Notes under the pieces: model-generated
Told to the model about the DNA's origin: nothing
What the model saw: the letters and a program-made list of their open reading frames with translations, nothing else
Database searches by the model: none
Assembly: GCA_022008415.1 (NCBI GenBank)
Contig: JAIRBC010000008.1
Coordinates: 62,001-126,000 of the forward strand
DNA from: Cerina litoralis
Lineage (GTDB): Bacteria; Bacteroidota; Bacteroidia; Flavobacteriales; Flavobacteriaceae
Length of the DNA: 64,000 nucleotides
Direction of reading: 5' to 3'
Shown here: positions 45,907 through 55,310 of the stretch, one piece after another
How positions within the stretch are numbered: position 1 is the first letter of the stretch
Layout: every line of letters begins with the position of its first letter
Made by a program: the position numbers and the translations under genes

Positions 45907-47151
45907 CTAGTTGGTAATATCTTGGGAATTACCGGTGCCAATACCGATAATGCTATCGTACAGATCACCAAAATGGCGATAGTAGACCAAAACCAGATAA
46001 TTGTTTTCGGTGTGGTTAAAGTTACCACATACCGCACCTAGATCTACGGTGCCATCTTCCTTTTTTACCACGTATTTATAGTTGTAGAATCCCTGCTTCA
46101 TTTCTATAGAAGCCTCCAACATGCCATTAGATTCATTATAGACCATTTTATTGGCATCTGTAAGCTCGTAATTGTTGAATTTCCCGAACACATAAACCTC
46201 ATCCAGCCCTAATTCTGGATGATAGGGCAAACTAAAATGTACAATTGTATATTCCGATTCCGTAGACATATCTTCCCCTTGTAGCGTCCGGATTTCAAAA
46301 TCCCCGTTGATGTCCGGATTATATGTGTATTCCCGGTTATATCTGTAATAGCCTGTAAATAGATAATGTTGATACAGCTTGTCGCCCAGGGCCACCCTTG
46401 CAATAGACGAAGAGGAGGCATAAAGGTCTTTTGTGTCAAAGTTGAAAAACTCATTGCCTCCATTAAAAGCGGTCTCTTTATCATATTTGTACACCAAATT
46501 TTGCCCCATGGTAAACTGGGGCAAAATTCCCTTTTTGGCAGTAGGCCAATAATAGTTTTGTAGAATGGCAACCTTTATCTCCTGTTTGGGGTTGACAACC
46601 TGTATATTGGCTATATTGATGTTGAACTGTACCACCTGTTTTTCCTGAAAGTAAGTGAGGTCCCGGGAATTTTTTAGAACCACACCGACCACGGCCCTGT
46701 TCTGGTACACCACAAATCGTCTTGAAAACTGAAGATCATTGCGGTTGTTGAAAACTTGTAGAACGTAGTTGCCGCTTATCTTTAATCGTATATTTTCGTT
46801 GGGAATGGTAAGCTTGTAATTGGAGTAGGACTGCAGGGTGTTAAAACTGTTCCTATAGCGTGTTATCCGTTGGTTGTCCAGTCCGGAAATATATTGGGAC
46901 TTTAAGAGCTTGGAAGACTCCCAGTTGTAATCGCAATGAACAATTTTGTAATAGTAATCCTGTTCGTTGCCCAACAAGTCATCAAATTCCAAATTTATGG
47001 GTTCGTCCAAGGTTACCACTGGAAATTGATCTTGGGTCGGTCCTTTTAGAATAATGGTCTTAATATGTTCCGGAGGAATTGCCTTTTCCTCAACCTGGCC
47101 AAAAGTGGATAGGGTAAGAAACACGAAAACACAATATAAATAGTGCCTCAT
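45907..47151 (-). CDS. Type IX secretion system plug protein (DUF5103)
   Basis: The sequence matches the DUF5103 family (EHIKTIILKGPTQDQFPVVTLDEPINLEFDDLLGNEQDYYYKIVHCDYNW; YVFGKFNNYELTDANKM), one member of which was seen as the plug of the SprA translocon in Flavobacterium johnsoniae. It closes the lateral or periplasmic opening of the secretion pore. A signal peptide starts at MRHYLYCVFVFLTLSTFGQ, so the ATG at 47151 is preferred over 47196; a TACCTTTG promoter box at 47178-47171 lies between the two, excluding the longer form. The mature protein has about 395 residues. It is divergent from the nqr operon. Confidence 0.87.
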   Translation of the reverse strand: MRHYLYCVFVFLTLSTFGQVEEKAIPPEHIKTIILKGPTQDQFPVVTLDEPINLEFDDLLGNEQDYYYKIVHCDYNWESSKLLKSQYISGLDNQRITRYRNSFNTLQSYSNYKLTIPNENIRLKISGNYVLQVFNNRNDLQFSRRFVVYQNRAVVGVVLKNSRDLTYFQEKQVVQFNINIANIQVVNPKQEIKVAILQNYYWPTAKKGILPQFTMGQNLVYKYDKETAFNGGNEFFNFDTKDLYASSSSIARVALGDKLYQHYLFTGYYRYNREYTYNPDINGDFEIRTLQGEDMSTESEYTIVHFSLPYHPELGLDEVYVFGKFNNYELTDANKMVYNESNGMLEASIEMKQGFYNYKYVVKKEDGTVDLGAVCGNFNHTENNYLVLVYYRHFGDLYDSIIGIGTGNSQDITN

Positions 47152-47170
47152 AAATACGTTGACTTTTGGG

Positions 47171-47178
47171 CAAAGGTA
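47171..47178 (-). promoter_or_regulatory. Plug gene -7 promoter box TACCTTTG
   Basis: Matches TAnnTTTG on the minus strand and predicts transcription from about 47164, 13 nt before the chosen ATG. It decides against the upstream start at 47196. Confidence 0.55.
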
Positions 47179-47260
47179 AACAAAAAGGACACCCATTAAA
47201 TTTACATCGGCATAATGCCAAATTTATAGGTAATAATTATGATAACTTTTTTTTAAACAC

Positions 47261-47268
47261 TAAATTTG
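47261..47268 (+). promoter_or_regulatory. nqr operon -7 promoter box TAAATTTG
   Basis: Exact TAnnTTTG match 36 bases before the nqrA ATG. No clear TTG -33 element. Confidence 0.55.
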
Positions 47269-47303
47269 ACCCTAAATTTTGTTAACCTAAGGTCTACGAG
47301 CAC

Positions 47304-48656
47304 ATGTCTAAAGACATTCGAATTAAAAAGGGCTTCAACATTAACCTTGTCGGTGCTGCCGAACGTACAACTTCCAAGGCTGCTTTAAGCAATGTTTACG
47401 CCATAAATCTAAATGATTTTCACGGAATTACCCCAAAAATGTTGGTAAAGGAGGGAGCCGAGATCAAAGCAGGCGAGGCTGTTTTCTACAACAAGGATAG
47501 GGAAGAAATGCTTTTCGTTTCCCCGGTGAGCGGGACATTGGAAGAAATAGTTAGAGGTGCTCGAAGAAGGATTCTTTCTTTAATAATCAAAGCGGATAAA
47601 ACCCAGGCCCATGTGGAACACAAAATAGTAAATCCTGAAAGTGCCTCTGCCCAAGATCTTAAGGCAATTCTATTGAAATCCGGCTGTTGGCCATTCATAA
47701 AGCAACGGCCCTACGATATTATCGCGAATCCTGCCGATACTCCTAAAGCTATTTTTATTTCGGGATATGTCACGGCCCCATTGGCTGCCGAACTGGATTA
47801 TGTCTTAAAGGGAAAAGAGAAATTCCTACAGGCGGCAATCAGTGCCTTTGGTAAGCTTACTCCTGGCAAGGTCCATGTTTCGATCGGAAAAAAATCTAAA
47901 TCACCTTTGGCAGATCTTAAAGGTATTGAGCTTCATAAAATTTCAGGACCCCATCCTGCAGGGTTGGTGGGTACTCAAATAAATAAATTGGACCCGATAA
48001 ATAAAGGTGAGGTTATTTGGACGATAACCCCACAGGATATGGTCATTATTGGGGAGTTGTTACTTACCGGAAAATTCAATGCGGACCGTACGGTGGCACT
48101 AGTGGGTTCTTCGGTAAAGGCGCCAAAGTATTATACTACCAAAATTGGCGCGGAGGTTTCCACCTTCCTTTATGCAAGCGGGGTGAACAATAAAAACATT
48201 CGCGTAATTAACGGAGATGTGCTAACCGGAACCAAAACCAAGCCGGACGGACACCTTGGTTTTTATAACAACACCGTTAGTGTAATTCCCGAAGGTGACG
48301 ACTACGAGCTGTTTGGTTGGAACAAACCTGTCTTCAATAAAATCTCGGCCACTAGAGCTTTAACGTTTTCCTGGTTGACTCCCAAAAAGAAATACGACCT
48401 CACCACCAACACCAATGGTGAACATCGGAATTTTGTGGTCACAGGGATGTACGAAAAGGTGTTTCCCATGGATATTTACCCACTTCAATTGTTAAAGGCC
48501 TGTATGGTTAAAGACTTGGACAATATGGAACAGTTGGGGCTTTACGAAGTGGCTCCGGAAGATTTTGCACTTACCGAGTTTATTTGTATTTCCAAGCAGC
48601 CACATCAGCAGATCATAAGGGACGGATTGGATTTATTGTATAAAGAAATTGGATAA
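47304..48656 (+). CDS. nqrA: Na+-translocating NADH:quinone reductase subunit A
   Basis: The 450-residue protein opens with the NqrA pattern DIRIKKGFNINLVGAAE and has GADVYSxx-like internal motifs replaced by family-typical GPHPAGLVGTQINKLDPINKGEVIWTITPQDM and the C-terminal ALTEFICISKQPHQQIIRDGLDLL. NqrA is the cytoplasmic, quinone-associated subunit of the six-subunit sodium pump. It is the first gene of nqrABCDEF, with 3 bp to nqrB. The operon is complete and gene order is canonical. Confidence 0.95.
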   Translation: MSKDIRIKKGFNINLVGAAERTTSKAALSNVYAINLNDFHGITPKMLVKEGAEIKAGEAVFYNKDREEMLFVSPVSGTLEEIVRGARRRILSLIIKADKTQAHVEHKIVNPESASAQDLKAILLKSGCWPFIKQRPYDIIANPADTPKAIFISGYVTAPLAAELDYVLKGKEKFLQAAISAFGKLTPGKVHVSIGKKSKSPLADLKGIELHKISGPHPAGLVGTQINKLDPINKGEVIWTITPQDMVIIGELLLTGKFNADRTVALVGSSVKAPKYYTTKIGAEVSTFLYASGVNNKNIRVINGDVLTGTKTKPDGHLGFYNNTVSVIPEGDDYELFGWNKPVFNKISATRALTFSWLTPKKKYDLTTNTNGEHRNFVVTGMYEKVFPMDIYPLQLLKACMVKDLDNMEQLGLYEVAPEDFALTEFICISKQPHQQIIRDGLDLLYKEIG

Positions 48657-48659
48657 AAG

Positions 48660-49931
48660 ATGAGCGATAAAAGATTGACTCTTAAAAAAAGGCTGCACAT
48701 TTTAAAGCACCATTACCGGGATACAAAATGGGCACCTGCTTTTAATGCGTTGCATACCTTTTTATATACCCCTAACGAAACTACCCATTCCGGTTCGCAT
48801 ATTCGGTCGGCCGATGACTTAAAGCGCACCATGAACACGGTCATAATGGCCTTGATTCCGGTATTGTTGTTTGGGATTTTTAATACTGGTTTTCAGCATT
48901 ATGCCGCTATCAATGGTTTTCCTTCGGATTTTTCCGTGATGCGCGATTTTCTTACCTGGGACAATTTTTGGTTGGGATTTATAACGGTCCTGCCTTTGGT
49001 CATAGTATCCTATGGGGTTGGCCTAGGGATCGAGTTTCTGTTTGCCGTCATCAAAAAGCACGAGGTAGAGGAAGGGTATTTGGTCACGGGAATGTTGGTT
49101 CCCCTAATCGTGCCTATCGACATCCCATTGTGGATGTTGGCAGTTGCCGTTGCCTTCGGGGTCGTAATAGGAAAAGAGGTCTTTGGGGGGACGGGGATGA
49201 ATATCCTCAATCCTGCCCTGACCATTCGCGCCTTTTTGTTTTTCGCCTATCCCACCTGGATGAGTGGAGATTTGGTGTGGGTACACGGTGCGGTAGAAAA
49301 CGCGGGTACCCCCGATGCTTTTTCCGGTGAGACCGTGTTGGGCTATTTGGCGCAGAACAATGTAAGCGAGTTTGGCCATACCGTATCCGATATGTTCTTC
49401 GGATTTATTCCGGGTTCCGTGGGAGAAACTTCAACATTCTTAATCGTACTGGGTGGACTTTTTCTGATCTTTAGCAAGATAGCCAGTTGGCGAATTATGG
49501 TGAGCGCCGTAATTGGGGCGCTAGCCATGGGATTAATCTTTAACGGCGTCGTAAATGCCGGATGGATTACCGATTCTAGTCCGTTTTACGGGCTGATGAG
49601 CTTTCCGTTCTGGGAGCACCTGATCGTGGGTGGCATTGCCTTTGGGATCGTCTATATGGCCACGGATCCGGTTACCGGGACACAGACCAACAGGGGGAAA
49701 TGGATCTATGGATTTTTCATCGGATTTATGTCCATCATGATCCGCGTATTCAACCCGGCCTATCCCGAAGGGGTGTTCCTTGCCATCTTGTTGATGAACG
49801 TCTTTGCACCTACCATTGATCACTACGTAGTTCGTGGAAATGTAAGGCGTAGAATGAAACGTTTAAAACATGCAACGATTATTGCAAGTACCGATAACGA
49901 AATGGAAAAACTAAAAGCGGAAACGATATAA
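48660..49931 (+). CDS. nqrB: NQR subunit B (FMN- and riboflavin-binding membrane subunit)
   Basis: The 423-residue membrane protein has about ten helices. FMN is joined to a Thr by ApbE; the site here is DAFSGETVLG (Asp219, Thr225), with Glu224 where the usual motif D-x-x-S-G-A-T has Ala. Other family features are GLGIEFLFAVIKKHEVEEGYLVTGMLVPLIVPIDIPLWM and GMNILNPALTIRAFLFFAYP. It is part of the electron and sodium path. It overlaps nothing and is followed after 2 bp by nqrC. Confidence 0.95.
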   Translation: MSDKRLTLKKRLHILKHHYRDTKWAPAFNALHTFLYTPNETTHSGSHIRSADDLKRTMNTVIMALIPVLLFGIFNTGFQHYAAINGFPSDFSVMRDFLTWDNFWLGFITVLPLVIVSYGVGLGIEFLFAVIKKHEVEEGYLVTGMLVPLIVPIDIPLWMLAVAVAFGVVIGKEVFGGTGMNILNPALTIRAFLFFAYPTWMSGDLVWVHGAVENAGTPDAFSGETVLGYLAQNNVSEFGHTVSDMFFGFIPGSVGETSTFLIVLGGLFLIFSKIASWRIMVSAVIGALAMGLIFNGVVNAGWITDSSPFYGLMSFPFWEHLIVGGIAFGIVYMATDPVTGTQTNRGKWIYGFFIGFMSIMIRVFNPAYPEGVFLAILLMNVFAPTIDHYVVRGNVRRRMKRLKHATIIASTDNEMEKLKAETI

Positions 49932-49933
49932 TT

Positions 49934-50686
49934 ATGGCTATCAACACAGATAAAAACCTATATACCGTAGTCTTTGCTGCAATCATGGTTATCGTGGTAG
50001 GGGCCACGTTGGCTTTTGTGGCTTCTTCCTTGAGCGGGAATATTGCGGAGAACCAACGCTTTGAAAAGCAGCAGAACATCCTGTATGCTATGGGGATAAA
50101 TGATAACGACGACGAAAGCAATGTAAATTTTATCCCTACGAACCAAGTGGCAGAGCAGTTTAAAAAGTATATCACGGAACAGCTTGTCATTGAAGGGGAT
50201 AAAATTACCCCGGACAGTAGCGCATATCTTCTAAACGTAAAGAAACAGCAGGATCTTGTAAAGGAAGGTAAATCGGGGAAATTACCTTTGTTCATCGGCG
50301 AGAAGGACGGTAAAAAATATTATATCCTACCCATGTACGGCAAGGGTCTTTGGGATGCCATTTGGGGCTATATTTCCCTGGATGACCAAATGAAGGTAGT
50401 AGGGGTCTATTTTGATCATAAAGGGGAAACTGCTGGGCTAGGGGCCAATCTGAACCAACGCTATTTTATGGACGACTTTGCAGGCGAAAACATTATGAAA
50501 GGTTCCAAATTTGAGGGTATAACGGTTTTCAAGGGCAATAATGATCCCCTTAACGAAAGAAAGGATGACAATAGGGTAGATGCGTTGGCGGGTGCCACGA
50601 TTACGAGCAATGGAATTACCAACATGATACATGCCACGATTAGACTTTACCAACCCTATTTGGAAACTATAAAAGCTAAAAATTAA
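49934..50686 (+). CDS. nqrC: NQR subunit C (covalent FMN)
   Basis: The 250-residue protein has one N-terminal transmembrane helix (about 11-31) and a periplasmic FMN-binding domain. The flavinylation motif is DALAGATITSNG with acceptor Thr222, matching the ApbE target pattern. GYISLDDQMKVVGVYFDHKGETAGLGANL is typical. It carries FMN on the outer side of the membrane for electron transfer between NqrB and the iron-sulfur centre in NqrD/E. Confidence 0.95.
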   Translation: MAINTDKNLYTVVFAAIMVIVVGATLAFVASSLSGNIAENQRFEKQQNILYAMGINDNDDESNVNFIPTNQVAEQFKKYITEQLVIEGDKITPDSSAYLLNVKKQQDLVKEGKSGKLPLFIGEKDGKKYYILPMYGKGLWDAIWGYISLDDQMKVVGVYFDHKGETAGLGANLNQRYFMDDFAGENIMKGSKFEGITVFKGNNDPLNERKDDNRVDALAGATITSNGITNMIHATIRLYQPYLETIKAKN

Positions 50687-50690
50687 TATT

Positions 50691-51338
50691 ATGGCACTTT
50701 TATCAAAGAAAGACGCAAATTTGATCATGGATCCCTTGGCGGATAACAACCCGATTACCGTACAGGTACTCGGTATCTGCTCCGCCCTCGCTATCACCGC
50801 AGAATTAAAGGCTTCCATTGTCATGGCCTTATCGGTCGTATTCGTACTTGCTATGGGAAATGTGGTCATTTCCTTGATGCGAAATATTATCCCGTCGAAA
50901 ATTAGAATTATCGTTCAATTGGTGGTCGTAGCGGCATTGGTGATCATTGTGGATCAGGTGCTCAAGGCTTTTGCCTATGAGCTGAGCAAGACCTTATCGG
51001 TTTTTGTGGGGTTGATCATTACCAACTGTATTATCATGGGACGCTTTGAGGCTTTTGCCCTGGCCAATGGCCCAAAAAGAGCTTTTTGGGACGGAATAGG
51101 AAATGCCGCTGGCTACGGGCTTATTTTAATTATCGTGGGATTTTTTAGGGAACTATTGGGATCGGGGACCCTTATGGGCTTTAAGGTGCTTGGAGATCCC
51201 ATTACAAAGACAGGGCTTTATGCCTTGGGCTATGAAAACAACGGGTTTATGTTGTTGGCCCCTATGGCCTTGATCGTTATAGGAATCATTATCTGGATAC
51301 AACGTTCGCGCAATCCGGCCCTTATAGAAGAGAATTAG
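50691..51338 (+). CDS. nqrD: NQR subunit D
   Basis: The 215-residue protein has six transmembrane helices with NPITVQVLGICSALAITAELKASIVMALS and GLIITNCIIMGRFEAFALANGPKRAFWDGIGNAAGY. The Cys in each of these segments belongs to the intramembrane iron-sulfur centre shared with NqrE. It is homologous to RnfE. It follows nqrC by 4 bp. Confidence 0.95.
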   Translation: MALLSKKDANLIMDPLADNNPITVQVLGICSALAITAELKASIVMALSVVFVLAMGNVVISLMRNIIPSKIRIIVQLVVVAALVIIVDQVLKAFAYELSKTLSVFVGLIITNCIIMGRFEAFALANGPKRAFWDGIGNAAGYGLILIIVGFFRELLGSGTLMGFKVLGDPITKTGLYALGYENNGFMLLAPMALIVIGIIIWIQRSRNPALIEEN

Positions 51339-51388
51339 TACTAAATTTCACTAATTACTATTTCACTATTTATTAAATTACTAATGTT

Positions 51389-52180
51389 ATGATGGAGCAT
51401 ATCGAATTATTTTTCAAGTCCATTTTTATAGATAATATGGTATTCGCTACCTTTTTGGGAATGTGCTCGTATTTGGCCGTGTCCAAAAAAGTGGCAACCG
51501 CTGTTGGATTAGGGGCTGCGGTCATTTTTGTTTTGGCCGTTACCGTGCCCATGAACTGGTTGTTGGATCAGTACATTTTAAAGGATGGTGCACTGGCCTG
51601 GCTGGGACCGGAATATGCAGATTACAACCTAGGGTTTCTCTCTTTTATCCTGTTTATCGCGACCATTGCGACTATGGTACAACTGGTAGAGATTGTGGTA
51701 GAGAAGTTTTCTCCTGCGCTTTATAACTCCTTAGGTATTTTCTTGCCCCTCATAGCCGTGAATTGCGCCATTCTTGGAGGTTCACTGTTTATGCAATCCA
51801 GGGAAATACCTAGTTTGGCCTTGGCTTTTAACTATGGTCTAAGCTCCGGAATTGGTTGGTTTTTGGCAATTTTGACCATCGCGGCCATCCGTGAAAAGAT
51901 TAGATATTCCAATGTGCCGCCTCCGCTACGTGGTCTGGGTATTACTTTTATCATTACCGGTCTTATGGCCATTGGATTTATGAGTTTCGGGGGTATGCTA
52001 ACCGGTGGTGACGATAGCGCGCCGAAAAAAGCGGTTGAAACCCAGACCGCTCAAAAGAGGAGCGGGGTAAATGCACCTTCGGTTCGGCTAAGTGACGAAA
52101 CAGGGCAAGAAACGACAAAGAAGATTAAAAAAGCAGCCGATGAGAATACGGTTTCTTTTAACAATGTGATAAATAAATAA
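51389..52180 (+). CDS. nqrE: NQR subunit E with C-terminal extension
   Basis: The first 205 or so residues are a standard six-helix NqrE ([37 protein letters not shown]), with the Cys pair that holds the intramembrane iron-sulfur centre. After the last helix ([16 protein letters not shown]) comes a polar tail of about 55 residues rich in Lys, Glu, Thr and Ala, absent from the roughly 198-residue Vibrio protein. The tail is probably cytoplasmic or periplasmic and disordered; its purpose is unknown. It lies 50 bp after nqrD and 2 bp before nqrF. Confidence 0.94.
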   Translation: MMEHIELFFKSIFIDNMVFATFLGMCSYLAVSKKVATAVGLGAAVIFVLAVTVPMNWLLDQYILKDGALAWLGPEYADYNLGFLSFILFIATIATMVQLVEIVVEKFSPALYNSLGIFLPLIAVNCAILGGSLFMQSREIPSLALAFNYGLSSGIGWFLAILTIAAIREKIRYSNVPPPLRGLGITFIITGLMAIGFMSFGGMLTGGDDSAPKKAVETQTAQKRSGVNAPSVRLSDETGQETTKKIKKAADENTVSFNNVINK

Positions 52181-52182
52181 AA

Positions 52183-53490
52183 ATGATCCTAACTACAAGC
52201 ACTCTTGGTACAGTCGTCATAACGGTGGTTGCCTTCATGGTTTTATTGTTATTATTGGTGGCTTTATTGTTGTTTACCAAGGAAAAACTATCGCCCTCTG
52301 GCCCTGTAACGATTACCATTAACGGGGAAAAAAAGTTAGAGGTTGGTTCTGGGGGCTCCTTGCTCTCCACATTGGGTAACCAAAAGATATTCCTTCCTTC
52401 CGCTTGTGGTGGTGGAGGCACCTGTATTCAGTGCGAATGCCACGTAATTTCAGGCGGTGGGGAAGCGCTGCCTACCGAAACGCCCCATTTCTCTAAGAGG
52501 GAATTGAGGGAAGGGATACGTTTGGCCTGCCAGGTAAAGGTGAAACAGGATATGGAAATCACCATTCCGGAAGAGGTCTTTGGAATTAAAAAATGGGAAG
52601 CTACGGTGACCCGGAATTTTAATGTCGCCTCTTTTATCAAGGAGTTTGTTGTAGAGATTCCTGAGGATATGAACTATAAGGCTGGGGGGTACATACAGAT
52701 CGAAATACCGGAATGCGAGATTAAATATTCCGATATCGATATCACGGCACACCCTAAGGAACACGAAACTCCGGACAAATTTCAGGCCGAGTGGGATAAA
52801 TTTAACCTTTGGCCTTTGGTGATGAAGAACCCCGAGGTTAACGAAAGGGCATATTCTATGGCCTCCTATCCTGCCGAAGGAAGGGAAATTATGCTGAACG
52901 TTAGGATCGCTACTCCACCGTGGGACCGGGCTAAAAACGGCTGGATGGATGTGAATCCGGGGATTGCATCATCTTATATTTTTGCCCAGAAACCTGGAGA
53001 TAAGGTTATTATTTCCGGACCCTATGGCGAGTTTTTTATCAATGAATCCGATGCCGAAATGCTTTATGTGGGAGGTGGAGCCGGAATGGCCCCGATGAGA
53101 TCGCATCTCTACCATCTGTTCAAAACCTTAAAAACCAACCGAAAGGTTACTTTTTGGTACGGGGGACGTTCCAAAAGGGAGTTGTTCTATCTTGAACATT
53201 TCCGGGAACTGGAGCGGGAATTTCCAAATTTTAAATTTTACCTTGCCCTTTCCGAACCCTTACCTGAGGACGATTGGAAAGTAAAGGAAACCCTGGATGG
53301 TCCGGGTGACGGTTTTGTTGGCTTTATTCACAACTGTGTCATTGAAAATTATCTGAACCACCATGAGGAACCCGAGGATATTGAACTCTACTTCTGTGGG
53401 CCACCTTTGATGAACAAGGCCGTACAGAAAATGGGAGAGGATTTTGGTATCCCCGATGAGAATATTCGCTTTGACGATTTTGGAGGATAA
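52183..53490 (+). CDS. nqrF: NQR subunit F (NADH dehydrogenase, FAD and 2Fe-2S)
   Basis: The 435-residue subunit has one N-terminal helix (9-31). A 2Fe-2S ferredoxin domain follows with Cys75, Cys81, Cys84 and Cys116 ([13 protein letters not shown] and LACQV), then an FAD domain ([12 protein letters not shown]) and an NADH domain ([32 protein letters not shown]). It is the electron entry point of the pump. The last residues [11 protein letters not shown] are the usual NqrF ending. A hairpin terminator follows 20 bp after the stop. Confidence 0.96.
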   Translation: MILTTSTLGTVVITVVAFMVLLLLLVALLLFTKEKLSPSGPVTITINGEKKLEVGSGGSLLSTLGNQKIFLPSACGGGGTCIQCECHVISGGGEALPTETPHFSKRELREGIRLACQVKVKQDMEITIPEEVFGIKKWEATVTRNFNVASFIKEFVVEIPEDMNYKAGGYIQIEIPECEIKYSDIDITAHPKEHETPDKFQAEWDKFNLWPLVMKNPEVNERAYSMASYPAEGREIMLNVRIATPPWDRAKNGWMDVNPGIASSYIFAQKPGDKVIISGPYGEFFINESDAEMLYVGGGAGMAPMRSHLYHLFKTLKTNRKVTFWYGGRSKRELFYLEHFRELEREFPNFKFYLALSEPLPEDDWKVKETLDGPGDGFVGFIHNCVIENYLNHHEEPEDIELYFCGPPLMNKAVQKMGEDFGIPDENIRFDDFGG

Positions 53491-53511
53491 ATCCCGATCT
53501 AATTAAATTAC

Positions 53512-53547
53512 AGACCTGGCAGATTTTAAAACCTGTCAGGTTTTTTT
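53512..53547 (+). terminator. Terminator after nqrF
   Basis: GACCTGGCAG (53513-53522) pairs with CTGTCAGGTT (one G-T pair) and is followed by a run of seven T. It would separate nqrABCDEF from the next small gene, unless it is leaky. Confidence 0.8.
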
Positions 53548-53552
53548 AAACT

Positions 53553-53909
53553 ATGCAGCCTTTAACCGAACAGGAACTACATAATTTGGCGATGAATTTG
53601 GTCGGTCACAAACTGGAGGACCAAGGATACGAATTTATGGGGGTGAACAGTAAACTTAAAAAGAACCCCCAATTTGTCTGCCTAAAGGATAAAAAACTTC
53701 ATTTCATTGTAGTCAGAAATGTTCCATACCCGGATGATCCCAAAATTTACGATTTGGCGGTGATGCAAAAAGTAAAGGAACACGCCCAGAAATTTGACGC
53801 CAAGACTTATTATGCTGGCGTCGGGCTATCAAATGCCGCGGATCAAAGACTACCGGTTTATTTAAATGAGGACTATATCGTAGATTATGATGGGCTCATA
53901 GAAGTGTAG
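53553..53909 (+). CDS. Small NQR-linked conserved hypothetical protein
   Basis: This 118-residue soluble protein is not one I can assign a function. It has no signal peptide, membrane helix or cysteine cluster (a single Cys, in FVCLKDKK), so it is not the NQR assembly factor NqrM. The sequence looks like an alpha/beta protein with a helical start (LTEQELHNLAMNLVGHKLEDQGYEF) and a central strand (KLHFIVVRNVPYPDDPKIYD). It sits between nqrF and apbE on the same strand, which hints at a role in building or using NQR. Its ATG follows directly on the T-run of the nqrF terminator, so expression may depend on readthrough. Confidence 0.8.
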   Translation: MQPLTEQELHNLAMNLVGHKLEDQGYEFMGVNSKLKKNPQFVCLKDKKLHFIVVRNVPYPDDPKIYDLAVMQKVKEHAQKFDAKTYYAGVGLSNAADQRLPVYLNEDYIVDYDGLIEV

Positions 53910-54098
53910 TTGTTCTTTTGAATGTTTTATAAATAATACTTGGTAAAAGGTGGGAAACATAGGAAAATTAAACAATTCGGTTAGGCGTTAACCATTGTTA
54001 TTTACCTTTTACAATTGGCTTGTAATTTTTCTCTTTTACCTCTGTTCTTTGCTCTTTACTCTAATCTTGTTCCTTTATAATTAAATCTGAATTGCACC

Positions 54099-55103
54099 TT
54101 GAAGAAAATAGGTTTATTATTGGTAGTGCTTTTGTCCGTTTCCTGTGGAAAACACGGAGCTTTGGTTAAAAATAGGTCCAGTGGGGGAGCCTTAGGAACT
54201 ATGTATCACATCACTTATATTTCGGATAGGCAGCTAGACTATCAACCGGAAATCGATTCTGTATTTGCCGCGATCAACCATTCGATGTCTACCTATATTC
54301 CAGGGTCTGATATCTCCAAAATAAACGATGGCGACTCTACGGTTGTAGTGGACCAGATGTTCAGGGATGTTTTTGAGCTTTCTAAGGAGGTACACGACAG
54401 TACTGAGGGATACTTTGATCCTACGGTCGGCGTTTTGGTCGATGCTTGGGGTTTTGGGCCAGGGAAACAGATTACGCTGGATAGTGCCAAAGTGGATAGC
54501 TTGCTGGATTACGTGGGTTTTGAAAAGGTAGGGATTACGGATGACAACAGAATAACAAAATCGGATTATCGAATTCGCTTTGATTTTAATGCCGTTGCCA
54601 AGGGTTACGCTATAGATAGGTTGGCCGCCATGCTCGATGCAAAGGGAATTGCAAACTATTTGGTGGAAGTAGGAGGGGAGATCGTAGCCAAGGGGAAGAA
54701 CGTTATGAAGGAAAAGCCCTGGGTGGTAGGTATAGACAATCCAGAGGGGAAGGACAGGAGTAAACCCATTGTTTTGCTGAGTTTGGAAAATGAGGCTTTG
54801 GCATCCTCCGGAAATTACAGGAAATTCCGAATAGACACTATAACCGGCAAGAAATACGTACATACCATAAACCCAAAAACCGGCTATACCAAGAATTCCA
54901 ATGTGCTTGGTTCCAGTGTCATTGCGAGCAACTGCGCCATGGCCGATGCCTATGCTACGGCTTTTATGGCCATGGATCTGGACGATTCCATAAAGCTCCT
55001 TGTACACGAAAAGGATATGGAGGCCTTTATCGTATATCTCGATGAGGATGGAAACGTCGAAGAATTTATGACCGATGGATTTAAAAGACGACTAGTAGAA
55101 TAA
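54099..55103 (+). CDS. apbE: FAD:protein FMN transferase (ApbE), lipoprotein
   Basis: The 334-residue protein starts at TTG (54099), the only start that keeps the lipoprotein signal KKIGLLLVVLLSVSCG. ApbE motifs follow: GGALGTMYHITY, STYIPGSDISKIN, GYFDPTVGVLVDAWGFGP, FDFNAVAKGYAIDRLA, NYLVEVGGEIVAKG and NVLGSSVIASNCAMADAYATAFM. It transfers FMN from FAD to Thr in NqrB and NqrC on the outer side of the inner membrane. Its place just after the nqr genes fits this role. Confidence 0.95.
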   Translation: MKKIGLLLVVLLSVSCGKHGALVKNRSSGGALGTMYHITYISDRQLDYQPEIDSVFAAINHSMSTYIPGSDISKINDGDSTVVVDQMFRDVFELSKEVHDSTEGYFDPTVGVLVDAWGFGPGKQITLDSAKVDSLLDYVGFEKVGITDDNRITKSDYRIRFDFNAVAKGYAIDRLAAMLDAKGIANYLVEVGGEIVAKGKNVMKEKPWVVGIDNPEGKDRSKPIVLLSLENEALASSGNYRKFRIDTITGKKYVHTINPKTGYTKNSNVLGSSVIASNCAMADAYATAFMAMDLDDSIKLLVHEKDMEAFIVYLDEDGNVEEFMTDGFKRRLVE

Positions 55104-55160
55104 CTCGGAAATTCTACTAGGGTTAAATTAAAATTGAAATGACGTATTAGGCAATCATGG

Positions 55161-55178
55161 TCCCGATAGCAATCGGGA
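55161..55178. repeat. Palindrome TCCCGATAGCAATCGGGA
   Basis: Seven-base arms around AGCA. It is a variant of the elements at 1844 and 17442, here between apbE and a convergent methyltransferase gene. Confidence 0.75.
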
Positions 55179-55192
55179 TTGTTGCAGACCTA

Positions 55193-55238
55193 GTTAAAAA
55201 ATCATTGCATAGCCGTAGCTACGGAATTCTTTTTTAAC
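55193..55238. repeat. Long inverted repeat with CCGTAGCTACGG core
   Basis: GTTAAAAAA (55193-55201) and TTTTTTAAC (55230-55238) flank the perfect palindrome CCGTAGCTACGG (55213-55224). The A/T outer arms and G/C core make a composite hairpin that could end transcription from both sides. Confidence 0.7.
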
Positions 55239-55310
55239 GACGGGATGCGGCTAAAGACGTATTGGATTACGCGATACTTTTGGCCTAACTTAACACTAGA
55301 TCGAATTACA

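Noticed and set aside
53553-53909. NqrM (NQR assembly factor)
   Set aside because: NqrM carries a cluster of four cysteines and a membrane helix; this protein has one Cys and no helix.
54234-55007. 257-codon minus-strand frame
   Set aside because: Antisense to apbE, which has all family motifs.
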